From NCBI GenBank assembly GCA_964236735.1, contig CAXSFM010000009.1, positions 124,001 through 188,000 on the forward strand: a DNA stretch of 64,000 nt, given 5' to 3'. The notes beneath the pieces were generated by a model. That model searched no databases. It saw only the letters and a list, made by a program, of their open reading frames with translations, and was not told the DNA's origin. Numbering within the stretch: the first letter of the stretch is position 1; each line of letters starts with the position of its first letter. The position numbers and the translations under genes are program-made. This stretch comes from JAIVJG01 sp964236735 (GTDB taxonomy: Bacteria; Acidobacteriota; Blastocatellia; Pyrinomonadales; Pyrinomonadaceae). Below are positions 47,086 through 56,296 of this stretch, one piece after another.

Positions 47086-49677
47086 CTACGGTTCGCCCGC
47101 GCCCTTCTTGCCTTTCTTTTTGGGCGGCGCTTCCGTTGAATGGGTGGCGGCGGAAGGGGGCGGCGGGGGCGCGGCTTCGTCGTGCGGCACAGTGACGACA
47201 GGTTTCTTCGGCGCGCTCTCGGTCGCGGGCGCGATGTCTTTGAGGGACTCGCCGGGCGCGGGCGGCAGGGTGATTTGCTCAAGCTTCGGCTCGATGAGAA
47301 GCGCGGGGAGCGCGCGGTCGCCGTTTGCGTCTTTCGCATCTTTCGCGACGACAAAGGCCGCGCGCTGTTCGCTCATCTCGCGTTGACGCTGGCGGTAAAG
47401 CTCCTTGATGTCTTCGGGCATCGAAGGCGGCGTGTCGAACTTCTCCTTTGGCTTATCCTTGAGATAGTCCTTCATAAAATTGACCCAGATGGGAAGCGCG
47501 CCGTGCCCGCCCGTCATGTCCGAGCCGAGTGATTGTTTGCGCTCGGAGTAACCCATCCAGACGCCGGTCACGTAAGTCGGCGTGTAACCGATGAACCAGA
47601 CATCCGTGTGGTCGTTGACGGTGCCGGTCTTGCCCGCCACTTGCCCGCCAACCGTCGAAGCCTGTGGAGCCGTCCCGCCCGGAGCCGTCACGCCGCGCAT
47701 CATCTCAACCATCGTCAGCGCAACGTACTGGCTGACCACTTTGAAGGTCGTCTTCTCCCATTCTTCGAGCGTGTTGCCGTCGCGGTCAACGACGCGGCGG
47801 ATGAGATGTTTTTCGTTGCGGATGCCTTTGTTCGGGAAGGCCGAGTAGGCCGAGACCATCTCGATGAGCGGCACTTCGGTCGCGCCGAGCGCGGACGGCA
47901 GATAGGGAGCCATCGGCTGCGTGATGCCGAAGCGTCTGACCATCTGCGCGCCGGTCTGGATGCCGACCATGTCGAGCGCGTGGACGGCAGGGATGTTCAG
48001 AGAGTGCGCGAGCGCGATCTTCATCGGCACGTCGCCGCAACTCGTCGAGCCGTCGTAGTTGTGCGGCTGCCAGCCGTTTTTGTTAATCGCCGCGCCGCTC
48101 AAAACCGTGTCGGGCGTCATGCCCCACTCGACCGCCGCCGTATAGACGAAGGGCTTGAAGCAGGAGCCGGTCTGACGGTAAGCCTGCGTCGCGTTATTGA
48201 ATTTGTTAGTGCCGAAATCGTAGCCGCCGATCATCGTCACGATCTCGCCGTCCTTCGCGTTGATGGTCATCATCGCGCCCTGCACGGCGGGAATTTGCGA
48301 CAACTCGACCTTGAGACGATGGCTGTTCTCGTCAATTTCTTTGACCTTGAATTCCGCGAGATCGCCGATTTTTAACTCGCTCTTCGGCTGGCGATTGGAG
48401 CGCCCCATGTCTTTCGGCGTGACGGTCGCCGTGTAGTTGCCGAAGCGCGCGGTGGCTTCGTTCTTCAACGTGTCAACGTTCGTGATGAGCGCGGTTCTGT
48501 ACGTGTCCGGCTCGTACTTGTTGATGTACCAGTCGGAATGCTTGAAGGCCGCGAGCATCTGCGGCGTGACGGGCACAGGCGCGCCGTTATTGTTGCCCGC
48601 CGCGAGCGTGGAGATGTTCTGGTACTCGCCGCGCCAACCGCCGTGCGTGCGGTCATAGGTGCGGAGACCTTCGCGCAAAGCCTCGTAAGCTTTCTTCTGC
48701 GCCGCGATGTTGATGGTCGAATAGACTGCGAGGCCGCTCTGCGCGACGCGCGTCGTGTATTTGTCTTCGAGGTACTGGCGAATTTCTTCGACCGGATAGC
48801 TGAAGATCGTGGCGTGCTGCTGCGACGGCGCGAAGGCCGAGTCGTTGAGCTTGATGGGGCGCTCTCTGGCCGCCTCAGCCTCCGACTGCGAGATGAAATT
48901 GTTGTTCGCCATCAATTGCAGGACGAGGTCGCGCCTCTCTTTGGACGCTTTCGCGTTGACCGTCGGAGACAGTTGGCTCGGAGCTTTCGGAATGCCCGCG
49001 AGCGTCGCCGCTTCTTCGATTGTCAGGTCTTTGGCGTGTTTGCCAAAGTAAGTCTCCGATGCGGCCTCGAAGCCATACGCGCCCGCGCCGAGAAAGATGT
49101 TGTTGACGTACATCTCCATGATCTGCTGCTTCGTGTAATAACGTTCGATCTGGAGCGCGACGACCCACTCGTTGAGCTTGCGTTTGTAGCTCTGCTCCGG
49201 CGACAGGAAAAGACGCTTGGCGAGTTGCTGCGTCAAGGTCGAGCCGCCTTCGCGGCTGCCCGTCGTGACGTTTTTCCAGACCGCGCCGGCGATGCGGACG
49301 GGGTCTATGCCTTTGTGTTCGAAGAAGCGCGCGTCCTCGACGGCGAGGATGGAATTTTTGATGTTGGGCGGAATCTCGTCGAACTTGAGAGGGATGCGGC
49401 GTTCAAGCGCGAACTCACCGATGACAGTCTCGCCGTCGTCGGCATAGACGCGCGTCACGACACTCGGCCTGTAAGTCGCCAGAGCCTTGACCTCTTCCGC
49501 CGCGCGCGAATAGTTGAGACTGTAAGCGACGATGATGCCCGTCAGTCCGCCAGCCGCGAGCGCAAGCAGCAGCACTGAGGGAAGCCAGAAGCGACGCCAC
49601 AATCTGTTCTGCTTCGGGGCTGGCCGTGCGTAAGTGCGATTCCTGTTGTCGTCGTTGCGCGTTTGATTGGCGGACAT
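47086..49677 (-). CDS. Class A penicillin-binding protein (PBP1a type)
   Basis: A bifunctional peptidoglycan synthase: a GT51 transglycosylase polymerises lipid II and a transpeptidase cross-links the strands. One N-terminal membrane helix (WLPSVLLLALAAGGLTGIIV) anchors it, facing the periplasm. GT51 has AVEDARFFEHKG with catalytic E114 and GGSTLTQQLAKRLF. An OB-like insert near residues 410-480 is typical of PBP1a. The transpeptidase has S505 in QTGSCFKPF (SxxK) and GKTGTVNDHTDVWFIGY. The last 100 residues are Pro- and Lys-rich and low-complexity. ATG 49677 (MSANQT) has GAGGA in good position; the earlier ATG at 49719 has none. Confidence 0.95.
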   Translation of the reverse strand: MSANQTRNDDNRNRTYARPAPKQNRLWRRFWLPSVLLLALAAGGLTGIIVAYSLNYSRAAEEVKALATYRPSVVTRVYADDGETVIGEFALERRIPLKFDEIPPNIKNSILAVEDARFFEHKGIDPVRIAGAVWKNVTTGSREGGSTLTQQLAKRLFLSPEQSYKRKLNEWVVALQIERYYTKQQIMEMYVNNIFLGAGAYGFEAASETYFGKHAKDLTIEEAATLAGIPKAPSQLSPTVNAKASKERRDLVLQLMANNNFISQSEAEAARERPIKLNDSAFAPSQQHATIFSYPVEEIRQYLEDKYTTRVAQSGLAVYSTINIAAQKKAYEALREGLRTYDRTHGGWRGEYQNISTLAAGNNNGAPVPVTPQMLAAFKHSDWYINKYEPDTYRTALITNVDTLKNEATARFGNYTATVTPKDMGRSNRQPKSELKIGDLAEFKVKEIDENSHRLKVELSQIPAVQGAMMTINAKDGEIVTMIGGYDFGTNKFNNATQAYRQTGSCFKPFVYTAAVEWGMTPDTVLSGAAINKNGWQPHNYDGSTSCGDVPMKIALAHSLNIPAVHALDMVGIQTGAQMVRRFGITQPMAPYLPSALGATEVPLIEMVSAYSAFPNKGIRNEKHLIRRVVDRDGNTLEEWEKTTFKVVSQYVALTMVEMMRGVTAPGGTAPQASTVGGQVAGKTGTVNDHTDVWFIGYTPTYVTGVWMGYSERKQSLGSDMTGGHGALPIWVNFMKDYLKDKPKEKFDTPPSMPEDIKELYRQRQREMSEQRAAFVVAKDAKDANGDRALPALLIEPKLEQITLPPAPGESLKDIAPATESAPKKPVVTVPHDEAAPPPPPSAATHSTEAPPKKKGKKGAGEP

Positions 49678-49984
49678 AAAAAGAATCCTCTTCAAGGAAA
49701 TTTCTGACGGGCGAGGCATTGCCGCGACGGAGAACTCAGATCATCCGCGCGGCGATAAATTCGGGAGAGCGCCGGCGCGCGAATTATAACTTACAGGCCA
49801 GCCCGCGCGCGAGGCGTGTTCGGACGTGAGGCGCGCGCTCGTTCGCAATCGCACCGCGCTCAGGCGAGAGACAATCCACGTCAAGATGCTGAGAAAAGTT
49901 CGGCGGAGATTTGTGTAGCTTGAACTTGTCCGCGAGAACTGCGCGGCAGGCGGGGCAGGGAAGTAGTCGTCGCTCAACAAAACA

Positions 49985-50038
49985 CGAACGGACATGACAT
50001 CACAGGCGCGCAACAAGCTGTGATGCCATGTCCGTTCG
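49985..50038 (-). terminator. Hairpin terminator after the DUF4214 surface-protein gene
   Basis: Twenty-base arms at 49985-50004 and 50019-50038 pair with one mismatch around a 14-base loop. On the minus strand the stem is followed by TGTTTTGTTG. It starts 26 bases after the stop of the large surface-protein gene, so it most likely ends that transcript. The rest of 49678-50063 has no gene. Confidence 0.7.
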
Positions 50039-50063
50039 CGCCCGCTCGCGCGTGAAACGTCGT

Positions 50064-53000
50064 TCAGCCGCTCAAGCTGCGGCGTGTGAATGGCGAAGCA
50101 GACGCGCTCCGCGTCGCGCGCTCTGGTAAGCTTCTCCAAATCCTCAACGCCGTTTCGATTTCTTCGACGGGAGCGAGTTGATTGCCGCTCTGTGCGCCGG
50201 AGAAACGCTGGCGATATTCGGCGGACTCGATAAATCCTCGAACCATCTCGGCGCGACGCGCGCGCGCGAGTGCGACCCCCTCGTTGCGAGCGTCCTCGCC
50301 GGGTTGCGTGAACGAGTTTATCTTCGCCAGCCAGAAATCGTAGCCGTTGAAGTTGTTGTCGGGCGCGTCGTCCGGGTTGCGGCGCAGGTAGCCGTAGTAC
50401 TGCATGAGCACGAAGGCCGCGTTGTACTGCGCGTTGAAGACCGAACCCGATTCGACGACGCTTCTGAGCGCGGCGGCGCGTCCCGCTGTGTCGCCCGTGC
50501 CGTAGGCTGTGACGGCTGCGTTGCGCTCGCTCTGTGTGGGCGTCGCCGCAGCGTTCAGGAAGAGCGCATCAACGTAAGCGTTGGCAGATTGTCCCTGCGG
50601 AAACAGGGCGATGAACTCCGTGCGCGTGACGAAGTCTGCGAGATAGTTCTGCCGGTTGGCGTCAAGTTGTTGCTGGAAACCCGTCTGCCCGACGATGACG
50701 CCCTCCGCAATCTCGCGCTGGTCGCGCAGGAAGACCGCATAGCGCGGGTTGCTCTTCAAGTTTCCGAACGCGGCTTTGTTCGCGCGAATCACGAAATAGC
50801 CCGTCTGCTGAAATTCGAGGGAGAGGAAGAAAGCCGTCGAAACATCAACGCGCTTCGCCGTGCGGCACTGCGCGTCCGCGCCACACGCCTCGATTTGCTG
50901 CGTCCAGAATTCCACGCCCGCCACATCGCCCTGACGATAGAGGAAGTCGTGATACTGCTGATTGACGAAGGTGCGCGCATCGTCAATCGGATTGGCGGAA
51001 GTCTCCGGCACGTTGTCCATGATAGTGAGCATGGCTGTGTTCGGCGTGCCGAGCGCCGCGCCGCCTGTCGGATGTTGAAGGACGAGCGTGGCGAACTCCG
51101 TGCCTTCCGTGTAGCCATCGTCGTTGATGAGCACTTCGAATGATTTCTCTATCTCGCCGGCGGCGAAGGAGAGATGCCCGACGACGAAGGTGTAGTCGCC
51201 CTTCTGTTTCGCCGTGCCGTCTTCGCTCGTGATGTCAACGGCGACAGGCGATGTAGTTGGCCCTGTCCGCCGGACGCGCACGGTGACGGAAGTGACGCCT
51301 TCAACGACGGCGTATGTCGGCGAGTCGAACTGTAGCGTCGGCACGTTCGGGTCAGGCGTCGGCGTCGAAACTGGTGTCGGCGTCGGAGTCGGGGTTGGCG
51401 TAGGCGTCGGTGTTGAAGTAGGCGACGGCGTAGGTGTCGCCGTTGGAGTGGGCGTCGGTGTTGGAGTCGGCGTAGCTGTCGGCGTCGGTGTCGCCGTAGG
51501 TGTAGGTGTGGGAGTGGGCATCGGCGCGGCGGGGTTCAACTCGAACGCGCCGATGTCTGTGTTGTCGCCACCGGTGGCGGGAGCGACTTTCGGGTTGTCG
51601 AAGGTACGCACAAAGCCCGCGCCGCGCCCGTCTGTGGTGAGCGCGCCGCCGATGCCGTTGGCAGTGCCCTTGTCAATCGCGGGGCTGTTCGCGAGCAGCG
51701 CGATGGTCAGGGTCGGGCCGCCGTTGTTCTGCAAGCCCGCCGGGTCAAGTCGCGGGTCGAGAGGCGCGGTGGTCGTGCCCTTCTGGTCTGTGGACTGCGT
51801 AAAGCCGGTCGCCGTGCCGCTCTTGCCGACGAGGTTGAAGCCGCCGGAGATGAAATCGCCGCCCACGTCGCTGTCGGTGGTGCTGCCGAACGTGCCGTTT
51901 AAGGCGATGATGCTGCTCTTGACGGAGTATGTGCTTTGCAGCCCACCGAAGAAAAATCTGGCGATGCCGCCGCCTTCGTTACTGCTGATCGTGCTGTTGG
52001 TGACGTTCAGCGTGACGCTCGCTCTCATCAGTATGCCCGCGCCGTCGGGGTTGCTCGTGTCGTCGCTCAGCTTCTTGTTGTTGCTGATCGTGCTGTTAGT
52101 GACATTCAGCGTGCCGATGGTATAGGTGTTGTTGCCGTTCGGCTCGAAGAGTATGCCGCCTGACTTATTGCCGCTGATCGTGCTGTTGCCGACACTGGTG
52201 TTGACACTAAAATTTTGATTGGAGGGAGAGCCTTTCACGGACAACCCGGAAGACTCGCTATCTTTGAGCGTGCTGCCAGTGATGTTCAACTGCCCATCAG
52301 CATGATAGATACCTCCGCCCGACGTGCTGGCCGAGTTGCCGCCGAAGGCGCTGCCGGTGATGTTCATCACGAAGGGAATTATTGTGCTACCCGTGCCGAA
52401 CGTTCCTCCGGTCGCTAAGTACGCGCCGCCGCCGAGGGCTGCGCCGTTGCCGTTGAAGCTGCTGCCATTGATGCTCATGTCGGGCGGCGAGTTGGCGGGG
52501 AAGCCGACGCCCAACACGTAGAAGACGCCGCCGCCGTTGTTAATGGCGACGTTGCCGTTGAACGTGCTGCCGCCGACGCTCAACTCGGTCTTGTTGTGAA
52601 TACCGCCGCCGGAGTCTCCGGCGAGGTTGTTGTTGAAGACGGAATTGGTGACGAGCGTCTTCATGCCGCCGGCAGCTCCGGTCGCTTCCGTGATAGCTCC
52701 GCCGTTGCCGCTCGCGAAGTTATCATTGAACGTGCTGCCCGCGACGCTCAGGCTGCTGGCCGAAATCGCGCCGCCGCCGCCGTTCGCGAAGTCGTGATTG
52801 AAGACGCTGCCCGCAACCGTGACCGCGCCGCCGCCGCTCGCGATGCCGCCGCCGTCGCCCTGGGCGAAGTCGTCGTCAAGCTTGCAGCCCGTGATGTTGA
52901 GCGGGGTGATGGCGTCGTCTCTGATGCCGCCGCCGTCGCCCGTCGTGAAGCCGTTGCTGATGGTCAAGCCGGAGACGTTGACGACGCGCCCGCCAAAGTT

Positions 53001-54713
53001 GCTCGCGATGTTAAGCACGCGGTAGAAGCCGCCTGCGCTGCGACGCACCGTGAGTTTGTCCGCGCCGGGGCCGTTGAGGTTGAGTGTGCCGACGATGTCG
53101 GGCAGCGCGCGGCTCAGGTTGATGGCGTAGCTGCCGGTCGCGACGTTGTAACCGGGGTCGGTCATGGGGATGTCGAAGTTGATCGTCTGCGGCTGGTCGC
53201 TGCCCTGCGCCTTCATCTCTGTGAGCGCGGCGCGCAAACTACACTGCGAGCCCGCCGCGTTCGCATCCGCGTCGCATGCGAGGTCGCCGGGTTGCGCGTC
53301 GTCGGCATCGCTCGTCGTGTTGACGACGAGCGCGAGTTGCGTGCTGTTGCAGAGCGGGCGTTCGATTGCGCCGGTGTCCGTGCCGTCGCCGCCGGCGGCG
53401 TTTGCCGTGTCGGGGTCGTCAATGGTGCGCGGGAAGCCTGCGCCGCGCACGTCCGTCGTCAGCCCGTTGCTCTTTCCCTTGTCGAACGCCGGGCTGCCGC
53501 AACTCGGCTGCACGTTGGGCACACTGATGCCGCGAAACGTGATCGGCTGCGCGTCGAACGATGGCGCGACGTTTTTCTGATCAGTGGGCTGGTCGAAGCC
53601 CGTACTCGTGCCCGAAACGCCGATCAGGTTATAGCCCTGAGAAGTGAAAGCCCCGTACACGTCGAGCTTATTACCGGCGATGATCGTGCTGACAACGGTC
53701 GCGCTGCCCCCCGTTTCGTTATCTATGCCCGCGATGAACGGCCCTCCTTCTACAGTGTTCCCACTGATGGTTGAGTTGCCGACGCTCAACGTGCCGCCGT
53801 TGACAATGCCGCTCCCCGTGTTGCCGGAGACGAGGCTGTTGCTGACGCTCATCGTGCCGTTGTTGAGCATGCCTCCGCCGTAGGATTGAATGCTGTCGCC
53901 GTTGAAAGCGATTATGCTGTTAGTGATCTGCGCCGCGCCCGTGGTGGGGGACGACCCGCCGCTGATCAACGTGGCGAGTCCTGCGCCGTTATAGTTGGAT
54001 AGGTTATACGTGATCGCGCTGTTATTGACGAAGACCGTACCGCCGAGGACGGCGATCCCGCCGCCGCTCCCGTTGATCACGGTATTATTCGTGATGATAC
54101 AGTTTTCGACATGGACAGAGCCGGGACTCAAAGCGCTGCCGGCTAGCTTGGCGATGCCGCCGCCGCTCTCATTTGAGACGATGCCGCCGCTGATAGTAAG
54201 GCCGGAAAAATCCACCTCGCCCGTCGCCGTCACATTGAAGATGCGGAAGAGAGCGCTCACGCTGCGGATCACCCTCAGCTTGTCCGCGCCGGGGCCTGTG
54301 AGGGCGACGGCGGTACTCAGGTCTGGGAGCGCGCTCAACAGTTTGATCGTGCATTTGCCCGTCGCCGCATCGCAGTCCGGCTGGCTCGTGGGGATATTGA
54401 ACGTGATCCGGTCGTCGCCCGCGCGCGAGTTCGCGAGTTGAATCGCCGCGCGCAAAGAACACTGGTCGCTCGCTGCCGCTCCTACCACCGCGAGACCCGC
54501 CTCGCAACCAGCGCTCAAGTTGCCGTCGTCACTCGTCGTGTTGACCACAATCAACTGATTCAACACGGGCGGCGCGGCGAACTGCGGCACAGGCATCGCA
54601 CTTTGCGGCGCGGCGAAGGCGGCGGACGGCACGGACAAGAGGACGACGAGCGCGAGGCTTAACGCTTGCGCGCGAGTTTGGCGAGACGTTGCGAGCGACT
54701 GATTGGATTTCAT
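50064..54713 (-). CDS. Large surface beta-helix protein with Calx-beta and DUF4214 domains
   Basis: A 1,549-aa exported protein: signal peptide (ALSLALVVLLSVPSAAFA), two CSLRxA-type modules (QCSLRAAIQLANS and QCSLRAALTEMKA) each followed by long beta-helix repeats rich in NSTISGN and SGGGI, and two copies of the NSPAIDKG-type block that ends each module. A Pro-Thr linker occupies about residues 1060-1120. A Calx-beta domain (VRVRRTGPTTSPVAVDITSE) follows, then DUF4214-like helices (QYHDFLYRQGDVAGVEFW and a second, NGYDFWLAKINSF). Such proteins are thought to be displayed or secreted, with possible adhesive roles. AAGGTG stands 8 bases before the ATG, and a weak ECF-like promoter lies about 130 bases upstream. 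Confidence 0.88.
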   Translation of the reverse strand: MKSNQSLATSRQTRAQALSLALVVLLSVPSAAFAAPQSAMPVPQFAAPPVLNQLIVVNTTSDDGNLSAGCEAGLAVVGAAASDQCSLRAAIQLANSRAGDDRITFNIPTSQPDCDAATGKCTIKLLSALPDLSTAVALTGPGADKLRVIRSVSALFRIFNVTATGEVDFSGLTISGGIVSNESGGGIAKLAGSALSPGSVHVENCIITNNTVINGSGGGIAVLGGTVFVNNSAITYNLSNYNGAGLATLISGGSSPTTGAAQITNSIIAFNGDSIQSYGGGMLNNGTMSVSNSLVSGNTGSGIVNGGTLSVGNSTISGNTVEGGPFIAGIDNETGGSATVVSTIIAGNKLDVYGAFTSQGYNLIGVSGTSTGFDQPTDQKNVAPSFDAQPITFRGISVPNVQPSCGSPAFDKGKSNGLTTDVRGAGFPRTIDDPDTANAAGGDGTDTGAIERPLCNSTQLALVVNTTSDADDAQPGDLACDADANAAGSQCSLRAALTEMKAQGSDQPQTINFDIPMTDPGYNVATGSYAINLSRALPDIVGTLNLNGPGADKLTVRRSAGGFYRVLNIASNFGGRVVNVSGLTISNGFTTGDGGGIRDDAITPLNITGCKLDDDFAQGDGGGIASGGGAVTVAGSVFNHDFANGGGGAISASSLSVAGSTFNDNFASGNGGAITEATGAAGGMKTLVTNSVFNNNLAGDSGGGIHNKTELSVGGSTFNGNVAINNGGGVFYVLGVGFPANSPPDMSINGSSFNGNGAALGGGAYLATGGTFGTGSTIIPFVMNITGSAFGGNSASTSGGGIYHADGQLNITGSTLKDSESSGLSVKGSPSNQNFSVNTSVGNSTISGNKSGGILFEPNGNNTYTIGTLNVTNSTISNNKKLSDDTSNPDGAGILMRASVTLNVTNSTISSNEGGGIARFFFGGLQSTYSVKSSIIALNGTFGSTTDSDVGGDFISGGFNLVGKSGTATGFTQSTDQKGTTTAPLDPRLDPAGLQNNGGPTLTIALLANSPAIDKGTANGIGGALTTDGRGAGFVRTFDNPKVAPATGGDNTDIGAFELNPAAPMPTPTPTPTATPTPTATPTPTPTPTPTATPTPSPTSTPTPTPTPTPTPTPVSTPTPDPNVPTLQFDSPTYAVVEGVTSVTVRVRRTGPTTSPVAVDITSEDGTAKQKGDYTFVVGHLSFAAGEIEKSFEVLINDDGYTEGTEFATLVLQHPTGGAALGTPNTAMLTIMDNVPETSANPIDDARTFVNQQYHDFLYRQGDVAGVEFWTQQIEACGADAQCRTAKRVDVSTAFFLSLEFQQTGYFVIRANKAAFGNLKSNPRYAVFLRDQREIAEGVIVGQTGFQQQLDANRQNYLADFVTRTEFIALFPQGQSANAYVDALFLNAAATPTQSERNAAVTAYGTGDTAGRAAALRSVVESGSVFNAQYNAAFVLMQYYGYLRRNPDDAPDNNFNGYDFWLAKINSFTQPGEDARNEGVALARARRAEMVRGFIESAEYRQRFSGAQSGNQLAPVEEIETALRIWRSLPERATRSASASPFTRRSLSG
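51352..51525 (-). repeat. Pro-Thr low-complexity coding repeat
   Basis: Degenerate PT/AT/ST dipeptide codons repeat about 28 times, encoding the flexible linker between the beta-helix and the Calx-beta domain of the large surface protein. Such tracts vary in length between strains by slippage. It is not a CRISPR array, because there are no distinct spacers. Confidence 0.85.
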
Positions 54714-54840
54714 TTCAATTCACCTTTGACGATAGGAAATGCTGCGACCCTGAAGCGGCGCGCGGCAGGTTGAAATTGATGTGACGCGCGGCGGCGGCGC
54801 GACGACGATGCGCCGTTTTCAACTGCGGGCTTTCGTTCTA

Positions 54841-54870
54841 ATTAAGACGATTCGTAAAAAATTATTTTCG
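54841..54870 (-). promoter_or_regulatory. Weak ECF-like promoter element
   Basis: On the minus strand CGAAAATAATTT is followed after 9 bases by CGTCTTAAT. This resembles the three stronger elements at 56011, 58406 and 59941, but the spacing is longer and the -35 half is poorer. It lies about 130 bases upstream of the large surface-protein gene. Confidence 0.4.
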
Positions 54871-54927
54871 CCGCCCGCCTGACATGCGCGAAGCGTGTTG
54901 CGTGTGCCCAGCCGGGCGACGACGATC

Positions 54928-55938
54928 CTAAATCTGGCCGACGGGAGTGATGACGCCTGTTGTGTCGCTGGTGCGGTTGCCGCGAGCGCGGTTATTGCCG
55001 AAGCTCTCAAAGATGGAGCCGCCGTTTTGACCGAAGCCGGTTGCGTTGTCGGTCGCCACAGAGTTTGCGACGCGCACCGTCGCCGGCACGCTGATGCCGC
55101 TACTGGCATACACGCCCGTGTCGCCGTTTCCCGTGGCGACGCAACTATCCAGCAACATGGCCGTCGGTGATGAGGTGGCTCCCGCGTCGAAGCCGTGTCG
55201 TCCGTTGTTCGCCGCCGTGCTGCGGCTGATCGTCGCGCTGCCCCCGCTGATGAAGAATCCGTCGAGACTGTTGCCCGCCGCGATGCTATCGGAGATGGAG
55301 ACTCGCGTAGCGCCGGAACTGTTAGCGACCAGCACGCCGCTACTGCTGTTGTTCTCGGCGCGGATGTGGTCGAGCGTGGCTTGAACTGTGCCGCCGGAAG
55401 GAGCCGACACGTAGATGCCGATGAAGCCGTTTCGCACGAGCGTATCTTTAACGAAAAGTTTTCCGGGAGCGTCAAAGAGAATGCCTCTGAAGAATCCGCT
55501 GAGGACGCAGTTCTCGACGTAGAGCGCCGCGCCGGAGTCGAAGTTGATGCCGAAATTGTTCGCGCCGTTCAAGGTCAAGCCGCGCAGCACAACCGTATCG
55601 CTTGCTCCGGCGGCGACCGTGATCGCATTGCCGCCGGAGGCGTTTTGCGTGACTGACGCCACCACTCCGGCGGGCGCGATTAGTTGCACAGACTTCGTGA
55701 TCGTCACCGCGCCGTAACCGCCCGAACTGAGCGCGACGACCTCGCCGCCCGACGCCACAGCCGTCACCGCAGCATCGAAAGTGCGGCACGGTTGCGCGCG
55801 GCTACACGCGCTGTTGTCGGATGTGCCCGGCTCGGCTGAGACGAAAGTGCGTTGCGCCTGCGCGTTGGCGGCGACAGAGAAGGCCATGAAGGTGGCGGAA
55901 ATAATGAGCGATTTGAAGAATAAGCGAGAAAGTTTCAT
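54928..55938 (-). CDS. Secreted right-handed beta-helix protein
   Basis: A 336-aa protein with a signal peptide (FFKSLIISATFMAFSVAANA) followed by a mature part built of repeated beta-helix turns (GVVASVTQNASGGNAITV, NSSSGVLVANSSGATRVSIS, NGDTGVYASSGISVPATVRV). TFVSAEPGTSDNSACSRAQP near the N-terminus is a common start in such proteins. There are no obvious pectate-lyase or GH28 catalytic residues, so an adhesive or structural role is as likely as an enzyme. AGGAG lies 6 bases before ATG 55938, favouring it over the upstream ATG at 55956. A strong ECF-like element stands 72 bases upstream. Confidence 0.85.
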   Translation of the reverse strand: MKLSRLFFKSLIISATFMAFSVAANAQAQRTFVSAEPGTSDNSACSRAQPCRTFDAAVTAVASGGEVVALSSGGYGAVTITKSVQLIAPAGVVASVTQNASGGNAITVAAGASDTVVLRGLTLNGANNFGINFDSGAALYVENCVLSGFFRGILFDAPGKLFVKDTLVRNGFIGIYVSAPSGGTVQATLDHIRAENNSSSGVLVANSSGATRVSISDSIAAGNSLDGFFISGGSATISRSTAANNGRHGFDAGATSSPTAMLLDSCVATGNGDTGVYASSGISVPATVRVANSVATDNATGFGQNGGSIFESFGNNRARGNRTSDTTGVITPVGQI

Positions 55939-56010
55939 CTGCGTCTCCTGATTCATGCCGGCTCGCGTTTGGCTGGCGCGCGGCGGCGTTGATTTTGGTC
56001 TGCTGCTTCG

Positions 56011-56037
56011 ATAAGACGTTTCGACAAAAACATTTCA
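56011..56037 (-). promoter_or_regulatory. ECF-type promoter element, upstream of the beta-helix gene
   Basis: On the minus strand TGAAATGTTTTT is followed after 7 bases by CGTCTTAT, 27 bases in all and 72 bases before ATG 55938. The same 12-7-8 arrangement recurs at 58406-58432 and 59941-59967. The GAAA-type -35 and CGTC-type -10 halves are those expected of extracytoplasmic-function sigma promoters. Confidence 0.7.
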
Positions 56038-56221
56038 CCGAAGGCTTCAAGTTTTTAAGCGCGTCTGATGAAAGGCTGACCAAGACAGCCGGAGGGCAAA
56101 TGTAGTTATGTGAGTGAATCAGGCGTGACGACAGTGAGGAACGATGTAGCTCGACGTATGGAGAGACTTTCGCTGGCTGGTGTTGCGCGTGTCGAGAGGT
56201 GACGCTTGCAGTAAAGATGTA

Positions 56222-56279
56222 GATGGACGCTGAAGCGTCGCGCTGTGTTAGCTAAGGGCGAGCAACAACAGCGTCCATC
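56222..56279. other. Inverted repeat after the secreted-protein gene
   Basis: Perfect 11-base arms GATGGACGCTG (56222-56232) and its complement (56269-56279) with a 36-base loop, in the gap downstream of the gene ending at 56297. No T-run follows on the minus strand, so a terminator role is only possible. Otherwise the gap 55957-56296 holds the ECF-like element and nothing else I can identify. Confidence 0.4.
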
Positions 56280-56296
56280 CACGCTCTTCTGATGCG

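Noticed and set aside
51352..51525. Possible CRISPR-like repeat array
   Set aside because: The units are degenerate dipeptide codons with no spacers of constant length.
51214..52125. Plus-strand frame of 303 codons with a Val-Gly repeat
   Set aside because: Antisense reading of the Pro-Thr tract of the surface protein; the repeat is a result of that tract.
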